A stretch of 27,499 nucleotides of DNA, taken from contig CANOFI010000004.1 of NCBI GenBank assembly GCA_947565255.1, positions 1-27,499 on the forward strand. Reading direction: 5' to 3'. This document shows positions 1 through 7,936 of the stretch, in pieces. The translations under genes were made by a program, and so were the position numbers. The first letter of the stretch is position 1; each line of letters starts with the position of its first letter. The stretch is from an uncultured Lachnospiraceae bacterium. GTDB taxonomy: Bacteria; Bacillota; Clostridia; Lachnospirales; Lachnospiraceae. The notes below the pieces were generated by a model that saw only the letters and a program-made list of their open reading frames with translations, was not told where the DNA came from and searched no databases.

Positions 1-1524
1 ATTCTGCTGCAGAAAGCCAAGCCGTATTACCCTTGCAATCTCCAGCACGAGCTTCTGGTCATCCGGCAGCACATCACTTCCGATGAGCTTTACAATCTCC
101 ATGAGGCTGCTTTCCTGGTTGAGCAGAGCCACAATACGGTTCCGGTGGTCCAGAAAATCCTCTGAAACATTGTCATGATACCACGGGGCCAGATCCACAA
201 GATACTCACTGTAGCTGGTCAGCCAGTGTATGGCCGGAAAATGCCTTGCATAGGCTAGAGACTTATCGAGTCCCCAGAAGCATCTGACAAATCGCTTTGT
301 ATTCTGTGTAACCGGCTCGGAAAAATCGCCGCCCTGCGGGGATACCGCGCCGATAATCGATACGGAACCCTCTGTCCCGTTTAGATTGTGCATCATTCCG
401 GCACGCTCATAAAACTTTGAAAGGCGGGAAGCCAGGTACGCCGGGAAGCCTTCTTCCGCCGGCATCTCCTCCATACGTCCCGAAAGCTCGCGCAGCGCCT
501 CCGCCCAGCGCGAAGTAGAATCCGCCATGATGGCAACGTCATATCCCATATCCCGGTAATATTCTGCAAGCGTAATGCCCGTATATATACTCGCCTCGCG
601 GGCTGCAACCGGCATATTGGAGGTATTCGCAATCAAAACCGTTCTATCCATAAGCGGTCTTCCTGATTTTGGGTCTGTTAATTTGGAAAAATCCTCCAGC
701 ACCTGCGTCATTTCATTTCCGCGCTCGCCGCAGCCTATATAAACAATAATATCCGCATCCGACCACTTTGCAATCTGATGCTGCGTCATCGTCTTTCCCG
801 TACCGAATCCGCCCGGTACGGCTGCCGTTCCACCCTTTGCAATCGGAAACAAGGTATCCAGAATTCTCTGTCCGGTCACCAGCGGCCGGTTTGCCGTAAA
901 TCGGCTTCTTGACGGCCGGGGCACACGAATCGGCCACTTTTGTGCCAGCTTCAGTTCATATTCCTTTCCATTGTCCATCCGGACAACCGCGATGGTATCG
1001 TTGATGGTATATTCACCGTCTTTTACAATACTCACCACCGTACCGGAAACATCAGGCGGTACCATCGGCTTATGCACAATCGCAGAAGTTTCCTGCACAG
1101 TTGCAAAAATCATGCCTCCCGACACAAAGTCTCCTTCCTTCAAAAGAACTGTGGTCTTCCATACTTTTTCTTCGTCCAGGGGACTGACCGTTAAGCCTCT
1201 TTTAATAAATGAGCCCGATTTTTCTGCAATTTTCGACAACGGACGCTCAATTCCATCAAAAATATTGGTCAGAATACCCGGTCCCAATGTAACCGCCAGC
1301 GGCGCGCCGGTCCCGATAACAAGCTCCCCCGGCATCATTCCCGTTGTCTCCTCATACACCTGTACCGTTGTCATATCCTTTGTCAGGCTGATGACCTCTC
1401 CAACCAGTTTTTTCTTCCCGACATACACCATCTCTGACATCTGAAATACTGTTCTGCCTTTTATATATACAATCGGTCCATTGACGCCATAGATAATGCC
1501 GCTTCTTCTCATGCTATTTTCCAC
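1..1524 (-). CDS. ntpA: V-type ATP synthase catalytic subunit A (3' end outside window)
   Basis: Catalytic, nucleotide-binding subunit of the V1 head of a V-type ATPase, coupling ATP hydrolysis or synthesis to ion movement across the membrane. The visible part reads GIIYGVNGPIVY near the N-terminus, then the P-loop GGFGTGKT at about residue 240, then the family-typical stretches MADSTSRWAEALRE, PAYLASRL and GAVSPQGGDFSEPVTQNTKR. The last one confirms subunit A rather than B. The frame is open to base 1, so about the last 80 residues of a normal ~590-residue protein are missing. I prefer a GTG start at 1524: a GGAGGG ribosome site (1532-1537) lies 7 bases upstream of it, but 19 bases from the ATG at 1512. 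This start overlaps the ntpE stop, indicating translational coupling. Subunits B and D are expected next, beyond the left edge. Confidence 0.96.
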   Translation of the reverse strand, partial: MENSMRRSGIIYGVNGPIVYIKGRTVFQMSEMVYVGKKKLVGEVISLTKDMTTVQVYEETTGMMPGELVIGTGAPLAVTLGPGILTNIFDGIERPLSKIAEKSGSFIKRGLTVSPLDEEKVWKTTVLLKEGDFVSGGMIFATVQETSAIVHKPMVPPDVSGTVVSIVKDGEYTINDTIAVVRMDNGKEYELKLAQKWPIRVPRPSRSRFTANRPLVTGQRILDTLFPIAKGGTAAVPGGFGTGKTMTQHQIAKWSDADIIVYIGCGERGNEMTQVLEDFSKLTDPKSGRPLMDRTVLIANTSNMPVAAREASIYTGITLAEYYRDMGYDVAIMADSTSRWAEALRELSGRMEEMPAEEGFPAYLASRLSKFYERAGMMHNLNGTEGSVSIIGAVSPQGGDFSEPVTQNTKRFVRCFWGLDKSLAYARHFPAIHWLTSYSEYLVDLAPWYHDNVSEDFLDHRNRIVALLNQESSLMEIVKLIGSDVLPDDQKLVLEIARVIRLGFLQQN

Positions 1525-2104
1525 CGGAATTCCCTCCTTCGAAAGAAAAATTCTCCATCGCTTCTTCCATCTTGGTCTGAAAAGACTCGTCAATCAGTAC
1601 GTTTCTTTTCGGAAGCACTGCCCGCATTCCTCCGTCAAAAGAATATTCACTTACCGTTAATTCCGCTCCGGTAGCCTCCTGCAAACTCGCATGGTGCGCT
1701 TCATCCGCAGGATCAATATAAATAATCACCTGCTCGCCCCGTGCGAATTTTACCGCTTTTTTAATCTGTTTGATTAACAGCTGCTCATAAGCCGGCGTCC
1801 CCATATACTGTGTCAGCAATTCCCTGACTTCCGCAAACAACTCTTTTTTGCGTTCCTCGTACTTCTTTGTGTACTCATGGCGGATTTTAATCTGCTCCAA
1901 AGACAGAGTCTTATTCATTTCCCGGTGCAGATTCACACGCTCTGCCCTGATTACAGCCTCCGCCTGCTGCTCCTTCATCTTCTTATAATCCTCAAACGCA
2001 TTATCTAACGACTCCCGGTACGTATCCAGCTCATCCGCACTGTTCTGCCGCACCGCTTTCATAACCATATTACGAAAATTATTTAATTTCTCTTCGTTTG
2101 TCAT
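1514..2104 (-). CDS. ntpE: V-type ATP synthase subunit E, peripheral stalk
   Basis: Peripheral-stalk subunit that holds the V1 head still against the membrane sector. The protein is about 196 residues. Its first ~110 residues are a highly charged helix rich in Lys, Glu and Arg, as expected for the long stalk coiled coil. The C-terminal third is globular and includes EYSFDGGMRAVLPKRNVLID, matching the family pattern in which a Gly-Gly segment precedes a short strand. I place the start at the ATG at 2104. The GTG at 2113 is also in frame, but the Shine-Dalgarno-like AAGGTAGGTG is better spaced from the ATG. The gene follows ntpF after an 84-93 base gap containing a duplicated hairpin-forming sequence, and overlaps the ntpA start. 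Confidence 0.93.
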   Translation of the reverse strand: MTNEEKLNNFRNMVMKAVRQNSADELDTYRESLDNAFEDYKKMKEQQAEAVIRAERVNLHREMNKTLSLEQIKIRHEYTKKYEERKKELFAEVRELLTQYMGTPAYEQLLIKQIKKAVKFARGEQVIIYIDPADEAHHASLQEATGAELTVSEYSFDGGMRAVLPKRNVLIDESFQTKMEEAMENFSFEGGNSGGK

Positions 2105-2114
2105 ATGACTCACC

Positions 2115-2201
2115 TACCTTATTTTTCCCGCCCGGAGGGCATGTATTACGGGATGCCCTGTGGGTATACCTTGTTATTCCCGCCCGGAGGGCATGCATTA
2201 C
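2115..2201 (-). repeat. 52-bp-period tandem duplication with GC-rich hairpin between ntpF and ntpE
   Basis: Two 35-base copies at 2115-2149 and 2167-2201 differ at only three positions and are offset by exactly 52 bases. Each contains CATGCCCTCCGGGCGGGAA on the minus strand, where GCCC and GGGC can pair around a three-base loop. One copy covers the stop codon of the upstream subunit F gene. The other ends in the AAGGTA that forms part of the ntpE ribosome-binding site. The spacer also holds a GGGCATCCC that could pair with neighbouring G/C runs. Confidence 0.85.
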
Positions 2202-2506
2202 AATTTTAATCCAATGGCTTCATTGACATATGCCGTAATAAAATCGGGTCTCCGCCCAGTTCCGTGGCGGTCCGGAATTTCTACAATCAAAGTCCTTTTC
2301 AGCTCCACTTTTTTATCACTGATAATGTCAGGAAACTTTCTGCCAAATCCCTCTGTAATTAAAACAACGCCCACTTCCGGATCCTTTACTGCATTTTCCA
2401 GAGCCTCCTGAAATTCCTGACGCTCATGGACAACCACGCTCTCCACACCCGCAAGACGCATCCCGGTCTGTGTATCGACATTGTCGCTTATCAAAAACAT
2501 TTTCAT
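2198..2506 (-). CDS. ntpG: V-type ATP synthase subunit F, central stalk
   Basis: Small central-stalk subunit of the V1 rotor, called F in V/A-ATPase nomenclature and NtpG in Enterococcus hirae. It is 102 residues, the normal family length. The N-terminus MKMFLISDNVDTQTGMRLAG matches the conserved opening, where an early Asp lies in a Rossmann-like first strand followed by GMRLAG. VGVVLITEGFGRKFPDII in the middle matches the second conserved strand-helix. The C-terminal part reads PDRHGTGRRPDFITAYVNEAIGL, the usual GI-L tail of subunit F. It starts 17 bases after the ntpK stop and is probably cotranscribed with it. Confidence 0.93.
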   Translation of the reverse strand: MKMFLISDNVDTQTGMRLAGVESVVVHERQEFQEALENAVKDPEVGVVLITEGFGRKFPDIISDKKVELKRTLIVEIPDRHGTGRRPDFITAYVNEAIGLKL

Positions 2507-2523
2507 AGGTGCAGCACCCCTTT

Positions 2524-2955
2524 TTACAGCTTACTTAAAATCATAAAGGAAATAATCAGTCCATACAGGGCAACACCTTCTGCCAGTCCAACGAAGATGA
2601 GGGATTTACCCAAAATAGAAGAATCCTCGCTGATTGCCCCGAGCGCCGCGCTTGCCGCACTTGCAACCGCAATACCGCCTCCGATGCCGGAAAGCCCTGT
2701 CGCCAGCGCTGCACCGATGAACGCCAGTCCATTTCCAACAGACATGCCTTCCGCTGCCGTCGTAGCAGCCGCAACCGGTGTCGCCAGCATCATGATGGAT
2801 GCAATGACAAAGGTTCCGAAAAACATAAACACATTAAACGCCAATGACTTTTTGTACCTTTTCTTTGAATGCTCTCCCAAAAGATAAACCCCGAATGGAA
2901 TTATAATACTTAACAACAATGCTGCCACCAGTGTGATTTTAATTAAATTTGACAT
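2524..2955 (-). CDS. ntpK: V-type ATP synthase subunit K, membrane rotor ring proteolipid
   Basis: Subunit of the rotor ring that carries ions through the membrane. The protein is 143 residues with an N-terminal hydrophobic helix (about 4-26), a second (about 40-62), then a c-subunit-like hairpin: helix 74-106 rich in Gly and Ala (TGLSGIGGGIAVASAASA) and helix 113-140. The ion-binding carboxylate is Glu126 in FVGLAEGVALYGLI. Only one such Glu is present. E. hirae NtpK is similar in size but has four helices from two fused hairpins, likewise with one functional Glu, so this protein fits the bacterial V-type arrangement. Na+ versus H+ use cannot be settled: no Ser or Thr directly follows the Glu, and I would not infer specificity from that. 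It sits between ntpI and the subunit F gene. Confidence 0.93.
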   Translation of the reverse strand: MSNLIKITLVAALLLSIIIPFGVYLLGEHSKKRYKKSLAFNVFMFFGTFVIASIMMLATPVAAATTAAEGMSVGNGLAFIGAALATGLSGIGGGIAVASAASAALGAISEDSSILGKSLIFVGLAEGVALYGLIISFMILSKL

Positions 2956-2969
2956 AATACCTACCTCCG

Positions 2970-4892
2970 TTATTTTGTTTTATATGAAATAAATTCTCTT
3001 CCCGTACCTTTATAAAACCGACTGAACATTTCATAGTATTCCAGACGCAGTACCTGGATGCCCACAATCAGTCCTTCCAGTCCGCAGACAATGACATTGC
3101 CGAGCACAATGACCACCCAGTTCGTGGAACCGCTTTCCACCCCGGCAAGCGTCAGCACAACCTCCATCATTGCCGCATGGCTGATTGCAAATGCACCGAC
3201 ACGGATAAAAGACAGTGTATTGGAAAAATAACTTAACAAAACCTCAAACAATTCAAAAAATGTCTGTATCACAAACATCCCTTTTTCCTTCGGCATCACA
3301 CCCGCCTTATGCTCCACCAGCTTTCCAAGCGGCTCCTTTAATGCAATGAGAAGCAGCGGAAGGACAAACATCACCAGCAAAACAACCGTAGCAGGCATCG
3401 GATGATGCGTCATCAAAAGCACAGCAACCGTGACAACCGAGGCATAAAATACCAGCCCTGCAACACCATTTGTATCAAAGAATAAAGCCTCCTTATCCTT
3501 CTCACGAATGGCATTGATAATGTGAAACAGCATCGTGAGAAGAATCAGGCCCATTCCAAGACCGATTGCCACGACAAACACCGTATTCAGCTCTCCGATT
3601 AACGGCACCTGCATCGTATTGGTTCTCGGGTGCAGCCAGACAGCCTCTATCACGTCCTCAAACCCGAACACGCTTCCGAACAGCACGCCGAATATAGTGG
3701 AAAACACACCCGCACACGCAATAATTCCCGCCAGATTATTTTTCTTCCACTTGTAGAGCAATGCGCCGCCCACAACCAGAACCAGTCCCTGGCCGACATC
3801 TCCGAACATTGCCCCAAAAATAATCGTATATGTCAGTGCAATGAAAATCGTAGGGTCCATCTCATTGTAACTGGGCATGCCGTACATTTTCGTAAACATT
3901 TCAAATGGTTTAAAAATCCTGGGATTTTTTAACTTCGTCGGCGGCCCCTGAAATGCCTGTTCTCCCACATCCTCCTGCATGCAGAACGTATGTTCTTCCT
4001 CCTTGATTGCTTCTGCAAATGCCCTTGCATCCGAAGCAGGCATCCAGCCGCACAATATATAAAACACAGCATCCTCTTCCTGAAAGCATGCCGCCAGCTT
4101 ACGGATGTCAAAGCTCTCTGACAGGCTCTCTAAGCTCTCCTTCGCAGACATGAGCTTTTGGGCCTGCGATTCTAATATCTGAACCTTCTGCTTCCTGATT
4201 TCCTCAGCCTTCGCCTCCAGATCCCGGCATTTTGCATCCAGATCCAGATATACCTCCATCGGCATCCCTTCACATTCATCCGGCAATTCCATCCGTTCAA
4301 AATACATGGACGCATACATGGCATCCACCTTCATTGACACTGTTTCCGGCACAAAATAAACACCCCATACATACTCCAGGTCGCTTCCGCATTTATAAAA
4401 AATACTGTTCTCATCATCCAGCATATAATGCTCCAGACGCTTGTAATGCTCATTGGCAATTCTTCCGAACCGAACCTTAATAAACCGAAATTCCCTGACC
4501 TTCTGCAGATCCACGCTAATCTCCTTAAATGGTTCAATCAGGGCCTTTAAGCTGCGTATCCTGTCCAATTCCCGGTTCAGCCCGCTGTCGGCAGTTTCCA
4601 GCGAAGCAACGCTCTGCCGGATCCTTTCCACTACTTCCAGTGCCTCTTTTGCATCCATGGGGGGCGTCGCAGCCGCTTCCGCATCCGGCAGTGCCTTCAC
4701 ATAAAGATTTACCTGTGCCAGCTTATCTTTATATGGATTCTGCTCGATAAACGGCCGCAGGTTCTGTATTGTTTTTAACTCTGAAAGCGCATTTTCCAGA
4801 TGCACCTCATAGTTCGACAAATACGTCCCCACCATCCGGTCAAAATCCTCCTTCGGACCGGTAATGCTTACAAATTTCATCTTTTCAATCAC
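2970..4892 (-). CDS. ntpI: V-type ATP synthase subunit I, membrane stator
   Basis: Large stator subunit (equivalent to subunit a) that forms the ion half-channels against the K ring and anchors the peripheral stalk. It is 640 residues. About residues 1-330 are hydrophilic, with helical charged segments such as those around 80-120 and 215-250 that would form the stalk-binding arm. From about 345 onward there are seven or so hydrophobic segments. The conserved translocation arginine is visible as Arg564 in SNTLSFIRVGAFAISHAAMM, a hallmark of this family, and PFEMFTKMYGMPSYNEMDPT just before the first membrane helix is equally typical. The start codon overlaps the ntpC stop by 4 bases, indicating coupled translation. 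Confidence 0.96.
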   Translation of the reverse strand: MIEKMKFVSITGPKEDFDRMVGTYLSNYEVHLENALSELKTIQNLRPFIEQNPYKDKLAQVNLYVKALPDAEAAATPPMDAKEALEVVERIRQSVASLETADSGLNRELDRIRSLKALIEPFKEISVDLQKVREFRFIKVRFGRIANEHYKRLEHYMLDDENSIFYKCGSDLEYVWGVYFVPETVSMKVDAMYASMYFERMELPDECEGMPMEVYLDLDAKCRDLEAKAEEIRKQKVQILESQAQKLMSAKESLESLSESFDIRKLAACFQEEDAVFYILCGWMPASDARAFAEAIKEEEHTFCMQEDVGEQAFQGPPTKLKNPRIFKPFEMFTKMYGMPSYNEMDPTIFIALTYTIIFGAMFGDVGQGLVLVVGGALLYKWKKNNLAGIIACAGVFSTIFGVLFGSVFGFEDVIEAVWLHPRTNTMQVPLIGELNTVFVVAIGLGMGLILLTMLFHIINAIREKDKEALFFDTNGVAGLVFYASVVTVAVLLMTHHPMPATVVLLVMFVLPLLLIALKEPLGKLVEHKAGVMPKEKGMFVIQTFFELFEVLLSYFSNTLSFIRVGAFAISHAAMMEVVLTLAGVESGSTNWVVIVLGNVIVCGLEGLIVGIQVLRLEYYEMFSRFYKGTGREFISYKTK

Positions 4893-5965
4893 TTGTTAAG
4901 CACCTCCAAGTTATAGTTCTTTTCATATTCTAAAATCATCTGCGGCGGCAGACCATACCGGATTCCCTCAATGGCGGTAACCAGCCGCTCTGTTTCTAAA
5001 TGCTTCATATAAAGATAGGAACTGACCGCAGCAACAGAAAAAGGCTGCCTGGCGAATTCCCTCTTGTGCATATAATAAACGAGCGCATGATAAATGCGTT
5101 CAATATAAAAACCATTCCCATTATGCTCGATTTCAGCTCCATATTTCTGACCGTAATAGGTCTGGTTTAAAAGAGCCCGGAATTCTTCCATATTCACTGC
5201 TTCTACCATTTGCTGAATTTCCGCCCTGCTCACTTTATAGTGTATGGGCAGTAAAATCTGATAAAGCTCAGCCTTATCCAAGTCATAATACTTCTTAGAA
5301 CGGTAAATCCACATAAGATTCAGCAAATCCAGCTGGCAGCCGTAGGTACGGCAAAGCGCCCCCAGCTCCTCACCTTTGAAATACTTCTTTTGCTTTTTCC
5401 ACATATTCATAAAAATATAGGAATCAATCGCCATCTCGCACTCGTAAAGCGACAACGCGCCCTGTGAAGCCAGAGGATACAGCCATGCGTAATAAGGACT
5501 TCCAAAAAGCGCTTCTACAAATTCGTTTTCCGTCTCCGCATTCGCCACTTTATCACAGTCAAAGGAAGCATGCTTTTTAAAAAAGTCACCCAGCCCTTCC
5601 ATAAGAAGCGCCGAACGCCTGCGGTCCACAAGTCTGCGGTACGCGGACTTTAGAAATGTCCTCTCAAAATTTGCAAAATATAAATCCAGATATTTCCGGA
5701 CCTCGGCACCGCTAAAGCGGTAAATTTTAATAAAGTCGTTATATTCTGTAAAAAACAGCAGACGCTCTACGGTCGAACGGTGCATGGTCTGTTCCTGCAC
5801 AATTGAAAATGCGGCGGCAAATGCCGGTCTCTGCCGCAGATATTCCACCGCTTCCATCACAGAGGACATACCTGCCATCCGCTCAAAATCCTGCTTCTGC
5901 AGAAGCTGGCTGCGCATACTGCGTATTTTTGTGGAAATACCACTATATGCAAGCAGACTGCCCAT
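4889..5965 (-). CDS. ntpC: V-type ATP synthase subunit C (d-like rotor socket)
   Basis: Subunit that joins the central stalk to the rotor ring (subunit C of A-type, d of eukaryotic V-type enzymes). It is 358 residues, the normal length, and all-helical in appearance with no membrane segment. The N-terminus MGSLLAYSGISTKIRSMRSQLL matches the family opening: an early Tyr, then a basic amphipathic helix that inserts into the ring. Family-like segments include AMIDSYIFMNMWK-type residues near 185 and LLNLMWIYRSKKYYDLD near 215. It begins 4 bases after the stop of the upstream stalk gene, with a GGGG-rich ribosome site inside that gene's end, and overlaps ntpI by 4 bases. Confidence 0.94.
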   Translation of the reverse strand: MGSLLAYSGISTKIRSMRSQLLQKQDFERMAGMSSVMEAVEYLRQRPAFAAAFSIVQEQTMHRSTVERLLFFTEYNDFIKIYRFSGAEVRKYLDLYFANFERTFLKSAYRRLVDRRRSALLMEGLGDFFKKHASFDCDKVANAETENEFVEALFGSPYYAWLYPLASQGALSLYECEMAIDSYIFMNMWKKQKKYFKGEELGALCRTYGCQLDLLNLMWIYRSKKYYDLDKAELYQILLPIHYKVSRAEIQQMVEAVNMEEFRALLNQTYYGQKYGAEIEHNGNGFYIERIYHALVYYMHKREFARQPFSVAAVSSYLYMKHLETERLVTAIEGIRYGLPPQMILEYEKNYNLEVLNK

Positions 5966-5969
5966 CGTA

Positions 5970-6284
5970 TCACACCCCTGTCAAAATATTCACAATTCCC
6001 TTTGCAAGCTCCGTATGTTTCTTCTGGTACTGCTCCTCCAGCCACTCCACGGCCTTTTCATGCTCCTGCTGCAGCACACCAATGCGCTCCTGTATCTTTT
6101 TATCATTCTCTTTTTTCATCTCAAGAATGGATTCTTCCGTGCGGGCTCTCAATGCTTCCTCAAACTCCCGCTCCCGCTTCTGCGATTCCTGAACCAGCTG
6201 CGCTTTCTGAACGCCGGTGCTGTCCGTAATTTTAACCGCCTGCTCTTCAATCTGCGTCAGTTGGTCAATTACTTCATTCATCAT
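5970..6284 (-). CDS. ntpF: V-type ATP synthase peripheral-stalk subunit (G/H, NtpF-like)
   Basis: Second component of the peripheral stalk, the heterodimer partner of subunit E. It is about 104 residues and almost entirely coiled coil, with Glu, Gln, Lys and Arg making up most of the middle (for example KREREFEEALRARTEESI). The C-terminal end KGIVNILTGV is hydrophobic. This fits the short G/H stalk subunit that opens bacterial V-ATPase operons. In-frame ATGs lie at 6290, 6284 and 6281. The AAAGGAG ribosome site is only 3 bases from the first but 9 from the second, so I choose 6284. It is the first gene of the operon, divergent from trmB. Assignment rests on size, coiled-coil character and position rather than a sharp motif. 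Confidence 0.85.
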   Translation of the reverse strand: MMNEVIDQLTQIEEQAVKITDSTGVQKAQLVQESQKREREFEEALRARTEESILEMKKENDKKIQERIGVLQQEHEKAVEWLEEQYQKKHTELAKGIVNILTGV

Positions 6285-6369
6285 CTGCATCCGCTCCTTT
6301 CATCAGGCTGTTATCTATTATGCACAAACAACTTGCTTCCACTTTCCAATCGCCATGCACATTTCCTAA

Positions 6370-6375
6370 AGTATA
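6370..6375 (-). promoter_or_regulatory. Possible -10 box for the V-ATPase operon
   Basis: The minus strand reads TATACT here, about 75 bases before the first ATPase gene, within an AT-rich stretch. No good -35 box lies at the right distance, and a CATAAT at 6316-6321 is an alternative. The 189-base gap to trmB must hold the operon promoter, but its exact place is uncertain. Confidence 0.3.
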
Positions 6376-6423
6376 AACCCATTTATTATTTTTTTCCATG
6401 TGAAATATGTATAAAAAAACACC

Positions 6424-6451
6424 TTGAAATTTGTGCAAATTGGTGTAAAAT
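6424..6451 (+). promoter_or_regulatory. Promoter of trmB
   Basis: TTGAAA at 6424-6429 and TAAAAT at 6446-6451 are separated by 16 bases, a good sigma-A-type pair. An AAGAAAGG ribosome site (about 6464-6471) and the trmB ATG at 6480 follow, giving a very short leader. Confidence 0.6.
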
Positions 6452-6479
6452 GATAATAAAAAAAAGAAAGGCTTTTATT

Positions 6480-7133
6480 ATGCGTTTAAGAAACATTACA
6501 GGCTCCCGGGAACTCATTGCAGACAGCCCGTTTGTGGCCCATCATCCAGAGGAACAGAAAGGACAGTGGTGTCAGCTCTTTCAAAATTCAAATCCGGTTT
6601 ATCTGGAAATCGGCATGGGAAAAGGACAGTTTTTAATGGAGTGCGCCCGGCAAAACCCGGATATTAATTACCTCGGCATTGAAAAATATTCCAGCGTCCT
6701 GCTCCGCGCCGTAGAAAAGCAGCAGGAGGAACAGCTTCCGAACTTATATTTTATAAGATTTGATGCAGAATATATTACAGGCATTTTTGAAAAAGGCGAA
6801 ATCAGCCGCATCTATCTTAATTTTTCCGACCCATGGCCAAAAGACCGCCACGCAAAACGGCGCCTGACCTCCCGGCAGTTTCTGGAGCGCTACGACGCCA
6901 TCCTTGCGAAAGACGGACAGGTTGAATTTAAGACGGATAACCGGGCTTTGTTTGAGTTTTCGCTGAACGAAGTACAGGAATCCGCCTGGATTCTATGTGA
7001 ACATACGTTTGATCTTCATCATGACACTTCCATGAATGCCGGAAACATCATGACTGAATACGAAGAGCGATTTTCTTCTATGGGAAATCCCATTCATAAG
7101 ATGATAATAAAACGACCGTGCAAAGAAGCCTGA
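6480..7133 (+). CDS. trmB: tRNA (guanine-N7-)-methyltransferase TrmB
   Basis: Cytoplasmic SAM-dependent enzyme that makes m7G46 in the variable loop of many tRNAs. The protein is 217 residues, the normal length. MRLRNITGSRELIADSPFV is a typical N-terminus. The SAM-binding motif I reads YLEIGMGKGQFL (about 41-52) and is followed by NYLGIEKYSSVLLRA. The family signature LNFSDPWPKDRHAKRRL lies near 118-134, where the Asp and the basic residues handle the target guanine and tRNA. The C-terminus has TEYEERFSSMGNPIHKM. The reading frame stays open far upstream, but the ATG at 6480 is clearly the start: it is preceded by an AAGAAAGG site and a promoter, and the upstream part is antisense to the V-ATPase genes. 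The stop lies at the edge of a dispersed repeat. Confidence 0.96.
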   Translation: MRLRNITGSRELIADSPFVAHHPEEQKGQWCQLFQNSNPVYLEIGMGKGQFLMECARQNPDINYLGIEKYSSVLLRAVEKQQEEQLPNLYFIRFDAEYITGIFEKGEISRIYLNFSDPWPKDRHAKRRLTSRQFLERYDAILAKDGQVEFKTDNRALFEFSLNEVQESAWILCEHTFDLHHDTSMNAGNIMTEYEERFSSMGNPIHKMIIKRPCKEA

Positions 7134-7168
7134 ATTCGGGGGCAAATATCACGCAAACTGGGGAGTGC

Positions 7169-7200
7169 GGCTGGTGTAAACGAATTTTCAAACACGCTCT
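7169..7200 (-). repeat. Dispersed intergenic repeat, copy 1
   Basis: The plus-strand core GAATTTTCAAACACGCTCT (7182-7200) matches 17 of 19 bases at 15424-15442. The flanking CTGGTG and the preceding GGGCAAA are also shared, allowing a gap. This copy is longer, perhaps starting right at the trmB stop (7131). Both copies lie just beyond a gene end. Confidence 0.6.
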
Positions 7201-7387
7201 GACCTCTGGCGTAATACATACACTAACCCTTTTGTTTATAAAAATTCTTTCCTGTTATATATTTCCTTCTTTTGTTTTTTGCATTCTGAATAGTTTTTGG
7301 CCTGATGCATATATTAAAAGAAAACAACATTTTATTATGCGGCCAACCGAAAAATAAGCTGCAGAAAATGATTTGTTCAGGGACAGT

Positions 7388-7516
7388 ATGAAATTTAAAA
7401 GATTTCTACAAAATGCAGCATCAGACAAAAAAAAGCTGCAAAAATTTACCGTCCGCATCAAATGCTCCTGGGATGAAGTAAACCGGCTTTTGAATGCGGT
7501 ACGAAAAAAGAAATAA
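7388..7516 (+). CDS. Possible 42-residue basic protein of unknown function
   Basis: An ATG at 7388 opens a 42-codon frame ending in TAA at 7514-7516, 25 bases before trxA. The product starts MKFKRFLQNAASDKKKLQKF and ends LLNAVRKKK. It is strongly basic, with one Trp and one Cys and no membrane segment or signal peptide. AGGGA lies about 5 bases before the ATG and could act as a ribosome site. The frame has the same orientation as trxA and could share its transcript. I do not recognise the family. The AT-rich, Lys-coded composition could also arise by chance, so it is only a candidate. The rest of the gap, 7204-7387, shows only AT-rich sequence with a weak TTGTTT/TATATA promoter-like pair near 7233-7262. 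Confidence 0.4.
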   Translation: MKFKRFLQNAASDKKKLQKFTVRIKCSWDEVNRLLNAVRKKK

Positions 7517-7541
7517 AACAAAATAACGGAGGAATTTATAT

Positions 7542-7847
7542 ATGGTTACAAATGTAAATAATAATAATTTTGAACAGGAGGTCATTCAGAGTGACAAGCC
7601 TGTGCTTGTTGATTTTTTTGCAAAATGGTGCGGGCCCTGTAAAGCAATGTCCCCGCTGGTGGACAAGTTAAGCGAGCAGATTGCCCCGCAGGGAAAGGTC
7701 TGTAAGCTGGATATCGATGAAAGCACGGAGCTTGCACAAAAATATCAGGTGGCTTCTGTCCCGACCTTTATTCTGTTTCACAATGGACAAGCTGTAGAAA
7801 CCCGCATTGGCACGGCGAGCGTCGATGAATTAATGCAGATGTTTTAA
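7542..7847 (+). CDS. trxA: Thioredoxin
   Basis: Small cytoplasmic disulfide reductase that passes electrons to ribonucleotide reductase, peroxidases and other targets. It is 101 residues, a compact but normal thioredoxin. The active site is WCGPC (about residues 29-33) in the context VDFFAKWCGPCKAMSPLVDKL. The buried Asp of the family is present in PVLVDFF, and the cis-Pro loop is VASVPTFILF. The C-terminal helix is somewhat short (VDELMQMF). GGAGG at 7529-7533 is well placed before the ATG at 7542. No thioredoxin reductase gene is nearby. Transcription ends at the strong hairpin at 7882-7923, shared with the convergent pduL. Confidence 0.96.
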   Translation: MVTNVNNNNFEQEVIQSDKPVLVDFFAKWCGPCKAMSPLVDKLSEQIAPQGKVCKLDIDESTELAQKYQVASVPTFILFHNGQAVETRIGTASVDELMQMF

Positions 7848-7881
7848 AGCAGATTAAAAAACTGCCCAGAGCAGACATACG

Positions 7882-7923
7882 AACGGGGCTGTCAGAAAAT
7901 TCTCTCTTTCTGACAGCCCCGTT
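7882..7923. terminator. Bidirectional terminator between trxA and pduL
   Basis: A perfect 17-base inverted repeat, AACGGGGCTGTCAGAAA at 7882-7898 and its complement at 7907-7923, has an 8-base loop. The T-rich tail is short on the plus strand. Its place between converging gene ends fits shared termination. Confidence 0.85.
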
Positions 7924-7936
7924 TATACTGCAGTTT

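Noticed and set aside
5784..6479. A long upstream extension of the trmB reading frame (about 230 extra codons)
   Set aside because: It is antisense to the V-ATPase stalk and C genes, has no ribosome site at its first start, and the normal TrmB length and a good promoter and ribosome site fit the ATG at 6480.
7255..7521. An 88-codon minus-strand frame before trxA
   Set aside because: Phe/Ser-rich product from an AT-rich gap, no ribosome site, and it overlaps a better small plus-strand frame.
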